Below, piece after piece: positions 35,208 through 46,699 of a stretch of 64,000 nucleotides of DNA. The translations under genes and the position numbers were made by a program. The notes under the pieces are model-generated. The model had not been told where the DNA came from, did not search any database, and saw nothing but the letters and a program-made list of their open reading frames with translations. Origin of the DNA: Rhodeus uyekii (Eukaryota > Chordata > Actinopteri > Cypriniformes > Acheilognathidae); the NCBI GenBank assembly GCA_037043235.1, contig JAWRVZ010000156.1, positions 591,423-655,422 on the forward strand. The letters are read 5' to 3'. Positions within the stretch are counted from its first letter, which is position 1. Each line of letters begins with the position of its first letter.

Positions 35208-35802
35208 CTGTGATCCCTCGTTTATCATGGTTAATGTGGACAGGAACCCCCCACGATGTACTAGATTGCATACTTTCTTGCGTTCTGCCTGCCTAATGTG
35301 CTTTCTCAACAAATTCGGCTTCGTCCCGTCTTTTAACAACTTCGGCTCTTCAATCCGTAGCGGTGCTGAGCAGACCGCGTGTCAGAACAGAATGTGTTTG
35401 TGTGTGTGTGTGTGTGTGTGCGTGTGTTCATCTAAGCCTCATACTCATTGGTCGGTAACCGCTCATTACTGACCAATGTCAAAATATTTGAGAAAACCAA
35501 TCAAATCAGAGAAGGCGGGCTTTATGTGCACACATAAGCGGATGAGGCTTTGGGATGGGATTTTCAAACTCAGCGCATGCGCAGTGAACTCGTTACTATA
35601 TTCAGTCATGAAATAAACATGTGAAGTGCCGAATTTGTCCCTCTTTTGTGCTCGAGATATTAGTGTTCGGCGACATTATAGAATCGACATTACCGAAAAG
35701 AAAATACTAAGACAAATAGGGAGTTTGGCGGTTCCACTTCAAAAGCGTCGAGATAATAGGATTGGCAAGTTAACCGTGAGTCGAGATAAGTGAAGTCTAC
35801 TG
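35208..35802. mobile_element. Tigger-like DNA element, copy 2
   Basis: The left end CTGTGATCCCTCGTTTATCA closely matches the left end at 29354. The right end, reverse complemented, starts CAGTAGACTTCACTTATCTC and is only weakly inverted to it. TA lies at both edges (35206-35207 and 35803-35804). The interior is more GC-rich and contains a (GT)n run at ~35394-35423. No intact transposase. The asymmetric ends may mean a chimeric or strongly diverged element. Confidence 0.6.
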
Positions 35803-35804
35803 TA

Positions 35805-37416
35805 TTTTATTTAAAATGCATTTATTCAAATGTCTTATAGTTAAATGTGAAAGCCATTAAATTTATTCAATTATAAAGTATGAACATGATAAAAATATGA
35901 CTGACACTGTGAAACAGTTGCATGAAATAAATGGAAATTTAAATGCAATTCAAATACTTAAACCTTTAAGAGCTGAATAGTGATATAGAGCTAATCTACA
36001 AATAAAAAATTACAATCAGTTTATGAAAACAGGGTGTTCAGATGGCTGTTAATTGTTTTGAGAGCACTCCAGTTTAGAGGAAATATGTAAAATCGTTTGA
36101 AGAAAAACTCAAGTCAAGAACACTGAATAATTTGTTGGATGAGTAACACTTTGAATATGGTGTGTGGGCTCCGTGAAACAGCATAACACTCAAGCTTTAA
36201 ACAGAGATGGGCAGACGAGAAACAGATGGGCCGAAAAGGAGTATGACCACAGGTTTCCAGGCAGCTGCTGATTTTTGTTCATTACAGCTAGAAAACTCTC
36301 CTCATCTCTCTGTTTTCAAATCAGTCTGTTCCTCATACCCTGTCTGTCCCTTTCTCATTCTGTCTGCATCTTTTGTCTCCTTTACAGTCCGTCCTACATT
36401 TCACAGACCCTTATATGAAGTCATCTGATTTTTGTCCTGGTGGTTAAGGAGCCATGAAATGACTTAGCAGCCTGAGTGTCCGTATCAGTCTTTTGTCTCC
36501 CACTAACAGCCTGTCACCAAAGACATTCCTCTTTAGCTTCTGTCATTAGTCTTGTGAGACATCACAGTTTGAGCCATCACAGAGTTAGGTTGCAGGCATT
36601 TCAATCCTGAGAGACTGACATTAATATTGACTTCATTGCTGAGTTCAAGGCAGGGTATTGTAGATCAGTCTTTTACTCTCAAATGTCTGCATTAGATGCA
36701 CAATATCATGACCGGAACCAATTCGCTTGTCTGCAGGTCTTTGGATTTGTTGGGTCATTCCTATACAGTTATGTCCCCATGAAACAATACTGGATATTTT
36801 ACATAGGTAGCACTTTAGTTCCATCAATAATAAATAACTACACAGAAACAAATGTAGAGAAATGCAATATTAACGCTCTAGAAATGACTATTAACTAACA
36901 AAAAAGTTGAATGCAATAGTTCACCATTTGCTCATCAATAACTACTATTTTTTCAATCCTCTCTGACAACTACTATAATTATTACTATATACAGGTTCAT
37001 AATTAATGTGAATAATGCATAATTAAGAATTATAATTGTGAATAATTATAATTCATATACATCATTATGAATAATTCAAATAAAGTGTAAAGCATGATTA
37101 CATTAAGTCATTGTAAGCTTTTGAGGTTTTTGTAAGGTTTTGGATAATAATGACTCAAGTCTTACTATTTCTTTCTAAAATAATTACTAATTACTTGGGA
37201 ACAGTATTCTAAGGTGAAAATCATGGTAAAGTATTAGTAATTACTGAAGTATTACCAAATAGGCCTACTAATTATTTGGAACAGTATTATAAAGTGAAAA
37301 GCATGACGACCCCCTTATAATGACAGAAATCATATTTATGGTATGTTATGGTGATCATGAAATTATGATAATTACGACATGGCGGAAACACACTTTTAAT
37401 TCCTTGACGTGACCAT
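35805..37416. other. Non-coding AT-rich interval
   Basis: No gene, RNA or clear mobile element recognised. Frames of 60-73 codons (for example 36207-36428) show no domain. Confidence 0.6.
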
Positions 37417-38023
37417 TGTCACGGAGTTGTAGGTGAAGGACTCATGTGCAGGTAAAAGGAAGGATTTATTATAATAACATATACACACAACATAACACAC
37501 AAAAGGAATAACATAACAAATAACATAAATAACATAACACACAAAAGGAATACCCACAAGGGGTGAAAACATTAACTGAAACGACAATCAAGGAACACAA
37601 ACCAACCGGATGAGATAGTATACAAAGAGTCAGGAACACGACCTAGAACAAACATGGAGAGACAACGAAACCGCAATGGACAGCAAACACAACGGGGTAT
37701 ATATAGGCTCGCGAGGGAAGGTAGTGATCAGAAACAGCTGACAACCCTCAAGGGAAACAAGGTAACAAGAGGACGGGGCAGACACTTGACAGGACACGAA
37801 CACGCAGCGAATGCAGACACGTATCGCCACGTGTTCACAAAGCAGATGAGACGACGCGCAGTTGGTAACCAACCAGCTGTGCGCGACACAAACAACATAA
37901 AGGCACGTGGACATGAGAGCGCGCACAAAAGCATCACGCGCTCTCACACAAACACGAAGAGAGAGCAGTGTCAGGGTTCTGTCGACCCAAACCCTAGAAA
38001 CCAAAACTGACAGCACCCTGACA
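37417..38023 (-). mobile_element. Solo LTR, minus orientation (TSD ACCAT)
   Basis: A 607-bp LTR, TGTCACGG...CCTGACA, with a perfect duplication ACCAT at 37412-37416 and 38024-38028. TTTATT at 37465-37470 reads as AATAAA, and TATATATAGG near 37699 reads as a TATA box on the minus strand. Both long frames within it (37630-38028 minus and 37654-38010 plus) are translations of LTR sequence. Confidence 0.92.
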
Positions 38024-38049
38024 ACCATTGCATATAACCTTCACCAATG

Positions 38050-38310
38050 GACTTCAGTTGCACGCCCTGATAAGGTCATTTAAAAAAAGGGTCACATCAA
38101 CCAGATGGAGCAGCCTTGATACCCACCAGAAGGCACTCCTCCAGACTCCATTGCTTTCCTAAAATGAACTGCATTTCCCATTTCCCATAACCCATTGCCT
38201 TGAACCATTATGTAAGATTACAGCTGTGTCTTGTTATCCTGTTAAAGCCTATTTAAGGTCTGTGTCTTTAATCGCTATTTGCAAAGTCTTGTAGTGTTAC
38301 ACAGCATTTC
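38050..38310 (+). mobile_element. Truncated LTR (U3-like) fragment
   Basis: CTCCAGACTCCATTGC, AACTGCATTTCCCAT, a TATA-like CCTATTTAAGGTCTG and an early end at TTGCAAAGTCTTGTAGTG follow the 5' half of common cyprinid gypsy LTRs. No poly(A) signal or 3' end is present, and no target duplication was found. Confidence 0.5.
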
Positions 38311-40370
38311 TCAGGGCAACTGTCCTGAAGGGCAGAGTTTGAACACCCTTGGTCTAGACTCTACAATAATACAACCGCAACAATAACTGGCACCAAATAT
38401 GCATAAAACGAGTGTGCCGGGGAAAAAAATGGTGTGTCAGAATATAATGTTAGAATATAATGTTAATGTTCTTCCCCCCATACATGATTTTAAAATGCAA
38501 GACGGTACCCAGATTTCAAAATTACACTAAGATTACACTGGGTGGTCATCTAATAATCAGGCTTGTCTTGTATTCAAAACATTATGGTATTTGTCCTGTG
38601 GTTCTTATCGTTTGTCTGTCATGTGGATTACGATTGTGGATTTACCCCTAGTTTGGATCTTCAACCTGAGATCAACAACAGGGTGGACAAATTTCGCATT
38701 ACAGATGTGAAAAATGTAGTCAGTCTGAGCAACAAAAATCCACTAAATTGAATTTTCCGAATTAGTGAATAAGTCCTTGAGGCAGCAGATAAATCCTAAA
38801 TTGTCTTCCGTTATTTGTTTATTCTATTAACAGCAATTTTTGTTCTTCAAAAGCTGTTCAATACAGCACAATAGTTCCACTTGTTGCTAGAGCTTTTTCA
38901 AAAGTCTTTTGAAACCATGTCGTGTAAACTGACGTCGCAGCCTCTCGCACATGCTGACTTTGAAATGGAGTTGCTGCTTGGGCTCTTGTGGATCTATTAC
39001 CATAATGTATCTCTGTCATTTCCTTTGGTTACGCGCTACATTGAAAGTCTAACTTAAAGTGACTTTTTAGACACTCATATAATCTCCAGTGTGTCTGCTT
39101 TGAATGTGGATGTCCTGACAAAGCTTAAACAGACAAAATGACATTGGCTCTTATGTGGACAATTACGGCCCTTGTACAAGGATACTTCACATTATCCTTT
39201 GATAACACTCTGTATGGTGTTGTATCAATAAACTGGTCCAGAATCCAAAAGCTTAAGGTGAACTGCCATGAGCCTGCTTTAGTTAATCTTGAGTCTCTGT
39301 CCAGTAAGATAGCAGCAAGCCACTTTGATCACAGACTGTTTGATCTCAACCTCCAGACTCATATTAAAGGACCAGCAGTAGCCTATCATTAGCTGTGGTA
39401 CTTTTATCTGCAAAGGCTGCATCAAAGCCACTGATCAGACAATACCATTCATAAATGGTGATGGAAATGCCATCTGGTTACCATTTTTACTGTGAAAGAA
39501 CATTGAGAGTCTGAATGTTTATTAGCATGTTGTTCAAGGCAAACTTTATTTGTGCATTATTTTAATCTTAGCAACTAAAAAGGTCCCTTGCTTTCTAATC
39601 TTTAACCTCTTGCCTTGGCTGATTAGCGCTTGTCAACTAAAACGAAAAGTGAAGGTAATTATTATTGGGGCTGGAAACACACAAATGCTTGGTAATTGAC
39701 AGTGTTGCATGCTGAATATGAGATGAGGATGTGTCAGACAGATAACATTATGACAGTTTCTGACTGAGCCTAAGGGGAACTGTCAGTATTTACTGATTGT
39801 CAATGATGACTCATGCCCATCATATATTTGAGTCAAGTGGACTTTAAATGCAACTTCCAAATTTTTTTTAAATGAATTATAACGTATATTTGATAATAAA
39901 GTTGCATGATTATTGTAGGTAAAAAAAGCAGTGTCTGTAGTGCTGTAGACTCTATCTATCCATCTGTCTATCTATCTATTTGTATGTCTATAACTTGGGA
40001 ATTCTGGGCCCGCTGAAAAACATTAATGTGGGCCCCCAAGGCCCTCCACTCATATCACATACAGTAGAGGTAAGCATATAAGATATGGACATGGAGGCTC
40101 ACATCTGGTGGCATGCACCCAATAAGTATTTCTTACAAAATAACAATGCTAATAAAGGTTATTGATTTTACTTATTTTATATAAATTTATTTTAAAAGTT
40201 GTATATAAATATTATATAAAAACAATGGCATTAAGTGTTTTTCATTAACTTATTATTTAAAGTAATCAAGCAATTATGCAAGACGAAAGAATAAAATAAA
40301 AGACAAGACAAGAAATTAATCAAATAACCAAATAAACCTGTTGTGGTAAAAATAAGCTCAGGCCTCCTGT
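38311..40370. other. Non-coding interval
   Basis: 38320-38350 resembles the end of the hAT-type MITE seen intact at 49299. A short TATC-type microsatellite lies at ~39951-39985. The 84-codon frame at 39138 has no domain similarity. No gene seen. Confidence 0.55.
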
Positions 40371-40514
40371 CAGGGGTGGCCTATCCTTTTAAACTTCTTT
40401 TCCCCTCTTACCTATAGAGTGCACACAATCAGAGAAATAAACAATATTAACAATATTATGACAAACTGTTATTTAAATGAACAAATGTATAAACATTAAA
40501 TAAGGTAGTAAGCA
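40371..40514 (-). mobile_element. 3' LTR remnant of the BEL/Pao element
   Basis: CAGGGGTGGCCTATCCTTTT onward aligns with 52354-52470, for example in the blocks TCCTTTTAAAC, TTTCCCCT and TTAAATAAGGTA. On the minus strand it starts TGCTTACTACC, preceded by a G-rich stretch (CCCCC near 40531-40535) that fits a polypurine tract. The far end of the LTR is eroded. Confidence 0.7.
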
Positions 40515-40644
40515 TGATTCCTACACATGCCCCCTAATTGAGGGTTTAAGCATAAATTACAATAAATTAAATGTAACTGGAGCCAAATGTGTCTATACAA
40601 AAAAATAAAAAAACAATCCTTATCCTTAATCCTTTAATCCTTAT

Positions 40645-40845
40645 TCAGTAATCTCTTCTATTCTCCAGACCTAATCTTCTGTATCTTCTAATAGCAGGCA
40701 AAGTTTGGTAAATAGGTCTTTCCAAGAAACCAGTCATTGTTTTAAATTTAACAGTTCTTATATATCCTTTGGATTCAGGTACAACATCTGTTGCTTTTCC
40801 AATAAACCATGATCCACGATGTATTGAACTGTCCACAACTAGCAC
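40645..40845 (-). pseudogene. BEL/Pao integrase C-terminal fragment
   Basis: A 66-codon frame with VVDSSIHRGSWFIGKATDVV, then a short linker, RTVKFKT and RPIYQTLPAI. In BEL/Pao polyproteins the C-terminus ends with a RGSW block, a V-VKVKT block and a RPI-KL block, matching in order and spacing. It ends just before the 3' LTR, where pol should stop. The rest of the integrase is ~6 kb away because of insertions. Confidence 0.8.
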
Positions 40846-41034
40846 AATATTTCCTTTCTGCAGTCTTATTTTAGCAGTGAACTATCTTTGTCTTTCCTGT
40901 AGAAATGGTAAGCACTCTTGGGACCACCTCGTCTAAAACAGGTCTGCTAAATATTGTACTTGCCTCAATTGATGTCTGATGTTGTCACAGTCATTGTCAC
41001 GATTCATGAATTCGTTGTCTCCGATTTACTGCCT

Positions 41035-42010
41035 GGTAACCACATAGAAACCATAGACTTTTTTATAACAGACTCCCCCTCGGCACCGGTCGTCCTCGGT
41101 CATCCCTGGCTATCCAAGCACAACCCCAGGGTTGACTGGGGACGCAACACTATCACGAGTTGGAGTGATCAGTGCCATGCCTCTTGTCTTGTGTCTGCCT
41201 GTTCGTCTGTGTCTAGTTCTGTGTTGCAGGAGGAGCCACCGAATTTGTCTAACGTGCCCTCGGAGTACTGGGACCTAAAGGAAGTGTTCAGTAAGTCGCG
41301 GGCTGCTTCTCTTCCTCCGCATCGTCCCTACGACTGTGCTACAGAGTTAGTGTCAGGTATGTCTCCGCCTAAGGGCAAATTATACTCGCTTTCCACTCCT
41401 GAAAGGGAGGCCATGGAGAAATACATTTCTGATTCCTTAGCCACCGGGTTCATCCGCCCCTCTTCTTCTCCGGCGGGGGCGGGATTCTTTTTTGTGGGGA
41501 AGAAAGACGGTTCTCTGCGACCTTGCATTGACTACCGAGGGCTGAACAACATCACGGTAAAGAATACTTATCCTTTGCTGTTGATGTCTTCAGCGTTCGA
41601 GAGGTTGCATTGGAGCGTCTATCTTCACAAAATTGGATTTACGTAATGCATATCATTTGGTTCGCATAAGAGAGGGGGATGAATGGAAGACTGCATTTAA
41701 TACCCCTAGGGGCCACTTTGAATATTTGGTCATGCCGTTTGGGTTGTCCAATTCACCAGCAGTCTTCCAAGCACTCGTCAATGACGTGTTGAGAGACATG
41801 ATAGATAAGTTCACGTATGTTTACCTGGATGACATACTGATATTTTCTTCGTCTCTCCAGGAACATGTTCAACACGTCCGACGAGTGCTCCAACGGTTGC
41901 TACTGAATGGGCTTTTTGTCAAGGCGGAGAAATGCGTCTTTCATGCACAGTCTGTTCCTTTCTTAGGGTACATCGTCGGAGGGAGTGTGCATGGGCCCCG
42001 ACAAGGTTAA
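41035..42010 (+). pseudogene. Gypsy pol: protease end and reverse transcriptase
   Basis: Frame 1 (41035-41646) starts after the deletion junction with a retropepsin C-terminal part (VVLGHPWLSKHNPRVDW). It then has the RT N-terminal blocks: EVFSKSRAASLPPHRPYDC, a fingers region with FFVGKKDGSLRPCIDYRGLN and the YPLLLMSSAFERL block. A frameshift near 41630 moves to the frame at 41633-42010, with LDLRNAYHLVRI, VMPFGLSNSPAVFQ and the catalytic YLDD at residues 64-67 of that frame. A second frameshift follows at ~41985. Nonfunctional because of frameshifts, but the catalytic residues remain. Confidence 0.93.
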
Positions 42011-42640
42011 GGCTGTGGTGGAATGGCCCACCCCAGACTCTCGCAAGGCCCTGCTGAGGTTCCTGGGGTTTGCCAATTTCTACCGACGTTTCATTCACAA
42101 CTTCAGCCAACTAGCCGCACCTCTGACAGCCTTGACCTCCCCCAGAGTTCCGTTCAGGTGGCACGACGCCGCCGAAGCTGCGCTCGCCAAACTCAAGAGC
42201 CGCTTCGTTTCGGCTCCCATCCTAGTCGCCCCTGATCCCACACGGCAGTTCGTGGTGGAGGTCGACGCGTCAGAGGTGGGGGTAGGTGCGGTTCTATCCC
42301 AGCGCACCCGTGCGCGTTTTTTTCCCATCGTTTGTCCCCTGCAGAGCGTAATTATGATATTGGTAACCGTGAGTTGCTGGCGGTCAAGCTAGCCTTGGAG
42401 GAGTGGCGCCATTGGTTAGAGGGGTCAGGGGTACCTTTTCTAGTTTGGACCGACCACAAGAACCTAGAGTACATAAGAACAGCCAAAAGACTCAACTCCA
42501 GGCAGGCGCGGTGGGCCATTTTTTTCGGACGTTTTGACTTTTTACTATCGTACCGTCCGGGTTCCAAGAACATCAAACCCAATGCTTTATCTCGTGTTTT
42601 TGATCGCTCCGAATGCCCGTCCACTCCCGAGTGCATTTTT
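41985..42640 (+). pseudogene. Gypsy pol: RT connection and RNase H
   Basis: The frame at 41985-42392 carries the RT thumb block (FLGFANFYRRFIHNFSQLA) and the first RNase H block (VEVDASEVGVGAVLSQR) with its catalytic Asp. The frame then shifts at ~42340, and the second RNase H part (RNYDIGNRELLAVKLALEEW, then WTDHKNLEYI with another catalytic Asp, then RPGSKNIKPNALSR) opens the 338-codon frame at 42332-43348. Confidence 0.93.
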
Positions 42641-42659
42641 CCCGAGAAACTCATTGTTT

Positions 42660-43600
42660 CCACACTCGTATGGGAGGTCGAAGCGAGGGTCAAATCGGCC
42701 TTAGAAGGGGTAACGCCTCCACCCGGGGGTCCGCCAGACCGATTATTCGTGCCAGAGAGAGTCAGATCTGAGGTCCTCCAATGGAGTCACTGCTCTAAGA
42801 TAGCTTGTCACCCGGGAATCAGATGCACCAGCTTTCTGGTAAAACAACGATTCTGGTGGCCAGGGATGGCCCGGGACATCCGAGATTTCATATCGGCCTG
42901 CTCAGTTTACGCACAGGCTAGGACTTCCAATCGCGCTCCAGATGGGTTGCTCCAACCGCTGTCAGTATCTTCGAGACCCTGGTCCCACATCGCGCTAGAT
43001 TTCGTTACCGCCCTCCCACCCTCCCAAGGGAATACGGTGTTTTTGACCGTAGTGGACCGGTTCTCGAAGGCGGCTCACTTTATACCCTTACCCAAGTTAC
43101 CCTCGGCTAAGGAGACAGCGGCATCTGTCTTTCGCATTCATGGCCTCCCAACAGACGTAGTCTCTGACAGAGGTCCCCAATTCATTTCCAAATTCTGGAA
43201 GGAATTTTGTAGGTTACTGGGTTACTTCGGGTTTCCATCCCCAAAGCAATGGCCAAACCGAGCGAGCCAACCAAGATCTCGAGAGGTCACTACGGTGTAC
43301 CGCGGCCCAGAATGCTGCTTCCTGGAGTCAGCAACTCCCGTGGGTTGAGTACGCGCATAACTCGTTACCAGTATCATCCACGGGCCTATCACTGTTTGAA
43401 TGTAGTATAGGTTACCAGCCACCTATCTTTCCCAGTACGGAATCCGAAGTCACGGTCCCCAACGCCCACGCTTTCTTCCAGAGGTGCCGCCGCACCTGGA
43501 GTAGAGCCCGAGAGACTCTCCTGCAGGTGGGGGCGCGCACCAAGGCCCAGGCCGATCGCCATCGGTCGAAGCCTCCCGTCTACGTCGTGGGTCAAAAGTG
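42660..43600 (+). pseudogene. Gypsy pol: integrase
   Basis: Continues the frame 42332-43348. A zinc-binding region (HCSKIACHPG, then ACSVYAQ) is followed by the catalytic core with ALDFVTALPPS and VVSDRGPQF, giving two of the DDE acidic residues. The second Cys of the HHCC motif, usually in a CxxC pair, is Tyr here (TAC for the expected TGC). After a frameshift near 43235 the remaining core, including the region of the third acidic residue, continues in other frames to ~43600. Confidence 0.9.
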
Positions 43601-43990
43601 TGGCTTTCTTCTAAAGATATTCCTCTCCGCTCCGTATGTAATAAGCTTGCTCCTAAATTCATCGGCCTGTTCCCTGTCACCAAGATCATTAGTCCGGTGA
43701 CAGTCCGCCTCAAACTACCTCCCGCGTACGGGCGAATCCATGCCGCCTTCCATGTGTCCAAAATCAAGCCCGTTATTCGTTCTCCCATTAACCCACCCGT
43801 CCCGGTTCCCCCACCGCCGCGTCTCGTAGATGGGGAACCAACCTATTCGGTAAATCGGATTCTGGACTCGAGGAGGAGGGGACGTGGATTCCAGTACTTG
43901 GTGGACTGGGAGGGGTACGGTCCAGAGGAGAGAAGTTGGGTACCTGCCCGGGACATTCTGGATCACTCTCTCATCGATGATTACAGGTAA
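43598..43990 (+). pseudogene. Gypsy pol: integrase C-terminus and chromodomain
   Basis: A 130-codon frame. Residues ~14-52 hold the integrase C-terminal GPY/F-like region (KLAPKFIGLFPVTKII then RIHAAFHVSKIKP). Residues ~84-126 form a chromodomain (VNRILDSRRRGRGFQYLVDW then EGYGPEERSWVPARDI) with the aromatic cage-type positions Tyr and Trp. Chromodomains steer chromovirus integration toward marked chromatin. A stop at 43988 precedes a purine-rich tract and the 3' LTR. Confidence 0.93.
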
Positions 43991-44030
43991 GACAGGTAAG
44001 ACCCCCTGGTAGCGTCGAGAGACGCTCCCA

Positions 44031-44050
44031 AGGGGGGGGGGGGGGGGGGG
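44031..44050 (+). other. Polypurine tract of the gypsy element
   Basis: A homopolymeric G run of ~19 bases ending 4 bases before the TG of the 3' LTR (44055). It has the position and composition expected of the plus-strand primer. Its homogeneity suggests slippage expansion or an assembly uncertainty. Confidence 0.85.
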
Positions 44051-44054
44051 GTAC

Positions 44055-44488
44055 TGTCACGATTCATGAATTCGTTGTCTCCGATTTACTGCCTGTGTGT
44101 GTATGTGAGTGTGTGGGAGGCGTGGTCGCTGATCACCCACTCAGCTCATCAACCACTCAGCTCATCAATGTTTCTCATCTGCTTGCCTATTTAGTTCCCC
44201 TCCACCATCACCTCGTTGCAGTGTTCTTGTTTCCCATGTGTGCCCGTGCTGTCCTCCAGTGGTTTCGTGTCTCTGTGGTTCCTCGTCTCTTCGTGTCTGT
44301 CATCCTGAGTTCCCGCGTCCCGTCTTCACGCTCACCACCGCCCGTCTGGACTTCACACCACACCCACCTCACCAGAACCCATTGAGTCCCTGCGCTGCTG
44401 CCAGCCGGACCTGGACTTCTCGGACATTTACTTTCTTTGTTCACAATAAACACACGCAATTGATTTCGACTCTGTCTCGTGCCTGACA
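44055..44488 (+). mobile_element. 3' LTR of the gypsy element
   Basis: 434 bp, TGTCACGATT...GCCTGACA. AATAAA lies at 44445-44450 with the end ~38 bp beyond. The first 40 bp match the surviving 5' LTR stub at 40995-41034. Confidence 0.95.
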
Positions 44489-44802
44489 GTCATGTCCTGT
44501 TTCGTCACTTTCCGCCTGTGTGATCCTTCTGTGTTTCTGTCACTGTCACGTCAGCCACTCCCCCCTCTTAGTAGCTCAGCTGCTCCCCATTATCCTGCCC
44601 ATTTAAACCCTCATGTTCTCCCTTGTCTTTGTCGATTGTTGAAACTGTTACTATGTTCCATGTGTAGATGCATCCCATATTCTTTCCAAGTTCACACTAA
44701 GAAGTGCCGTTTTGTTTTCGCTTTCGATAAAGTACTTTCTGTTGGATGTCCAGTCTCCGCATCCCTCCGCATCACACATCAGCACATCATTGTTACAGAT
44801 GT

Positions 44803-44887
44803 ATTTACATCTGACTTTTGAAACAATCCAGGTGGCAACGTAGGGCTAGACTTTAACAGGAGAATGTGATTCAGTGTCAGAGGCTCC
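44803..44887. other. BEL/Pao or flanking residue
   Basis: Short unassigned interval between the solo LTR and the Harbinger fragment. Confidence 0.4.
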
Positions 44888-45305
44888 AGGGGCTTCATTT
44901 ATAAAACTTTGCATAGGATTTACTTTAAAAGTGGCGTATGGATGAAACGTAGGACGTGCGTACGCACAGAAATATTCAGACTTATAAAACCCTGTGCATG
45001 CACATCCTACGCAGGTTTCCCTTTGTAAATCACAATCAATTCTAAATGTAGTGCAGCTTTTGCGGCTTCATGTCATGCCCATAGTTGCCCATAAATAGTC
45101 TGTGAAACGCCCATAAATTAATATTCATGGGATGCAAAATCATGGCAAACACAGAGAGGAAATCAAAAAACTTAACTTCACTCAATGTGAAGTAGAAGTT
45201 ATCTTTGGCAAGGTGGAAAAGAGGAGAAAAAATTTTGTTTGGAGGGCACAATGTGGGGGATGGAAGTCTATTTCCGCCACAGAAGAAAAACAAATAGTTG
45301 GAAAT
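44888..45305 (+). mobile_element. PIF/Harbinger-like fragment with a Myb/SANT piece
   Basis: Begins with GGGGCTTCATTTATAAAACT and several GTGCGTACGC-type motifs, resembling the subterminal region of teleost Harbinger elements. The frame 45132-45332 has NFTQCEVEVIFGKVEKRRKN then a glycine/tryptophan segment, matching the start of the Myb/SANT-like DNA-binding protein (naif1-like) of these elements. It is truncated at the tandem repeat that follows. No transposase. Confidence 0.7.
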
Positions 45306-45307
45306 TA

Positions 45308-45520
45308 TGACATACTTAAATTGAAATTATGATTTACTTAAATCGAAATTATGACTTATTAAATCTAAATTATGACATACTTAAATCTAAATTATGACTT
45401 ACTAAATCGAAATTATGACATACTTAAATCGACATTATGACTTACTAAATCGAAATTATGACTTACTAAATTATGACATAATTAAGTTATAATTATGATT
45501 TACTAAATCAAATAATTATG
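45308..45520. repeat. ~21-23-bp minisatellite
   Basis: About ten degenerate units of ACTTAAATCGAAATTATGAC, alternating between TACTTAAAT and TTACTAAAT forms. It abuts the Harbinger fragment. Confidence 0.85.
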
Positions 45521-46084
<564 letters not shown>

Positions 46085-46397
46085 ATTGCATCTATATCTA
46101 CTCCACCAGATGGACACATTGACGAGAATATCAGTTTTGTACATTATTTCGTTCTGTTTACCATATTATTTATGAGGATGAATTGCATAACATGCCAAAA
46201 TTATTGCAGAACATATTTCATATCTCTTTGCAAATATGTGTTAATTTTCATTTCTGTTGTAATTTTCGTTTGATTTTGTTTGTTTTACACTGCAGATCGA
46301 TCAAACGGGTATAGGCTGTTAATTGTAAGACTTGCTTTGTGAAGTCTTCATGTTATTTATGAGAGGCAGTGTTGCCATTTCTTTTACGCAACAGTCT

Positions 46398-46650
46398 ACA
46401 GCACTGTTTTCAACCACTGTGCCGTGGTAAACTAGTGTGCTGTGAAAAATGCTTTGATTTCAACTAATTGGTCTAAAAACTTTTTTTAAACGAATTAATC
46501 CTAAAATACTTTATATTCTTTGTTTATTTGATTCTCATTCAATACACTTTGATAAGAATGGCTGTATAGGCTACAGAGTTTCAAAAATTTCTTTTTTTTT
46601 TCAATGAAAAAATGTACTGTGGCTCAAAAAGGTTGAAAAACACACGTCTA
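46398..46650. mobile_element. hAT-like MITE
   Basis: The left end (CACTGTTTTCAACCACTGTG) and the right end (GTGGCTCAAAAAGGTTGAAA then AACACAC) are imperfect inverted copies of a vertebrate hAT-type terminus. Flanks GTCTACA and GTCTAGT are a partial match for an 8-bp target duplication. It sits inside the BEL/Pao element between the integrase core and the interior insertions. Confidence 0.6.
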
Positions 46651-46699
46651 GTTTCAGCACTTTCACATGTTTATTCCATCTGCCGACGGTGTCGCCATT

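Larger units (their letters stand above)
40995..44488 (+). mobile_element. Ty3/gypsy chromovirus-type element, 5'-deleted (TSD GTCAT)
   Basis: The 3' LTR at 44055-44488 is complete. The 5' LTR survives only as its first ~40 bp (40995-41034, identical through GATTTACTGCCTG), after which the sequence jumps into pol. The 5-bp duplication GTCAT at 40990-40994 and 44489-44493 shows that both outer edges are original, so the loss of 5' LTR, leader and gag is an internal deletion after or during insertion. The order protease, RT, RNase H, integrase, chromodomain assigns it to Ty3/gypsy chromoviruses. Confidence 0.95.
40983..44797 (+). mobile_element. Older solo LTR split by a gypsy element (TSD GATGT)
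   Basis: The two halves are 40983-40994 and 44489-44797 (minus the duplicated GTCAT), together ~316 bp, beginning TGTCACAG and ending GTTACA. A perfect GATGT duplication lies at 40978-40982 and 44798-44802. The right half has a TTTAAACCC TATA-like motif near 44603 and ATAAAG near 44727. The gypsy element entered only 12 bp from its 5' end. Confidence 0.88.

Noticed and set aside
37630..38028. 132-codon Cys/Val-rich minus frame
   Set aside because: Lies within a solo LTR bounded by a perfect target duplication.
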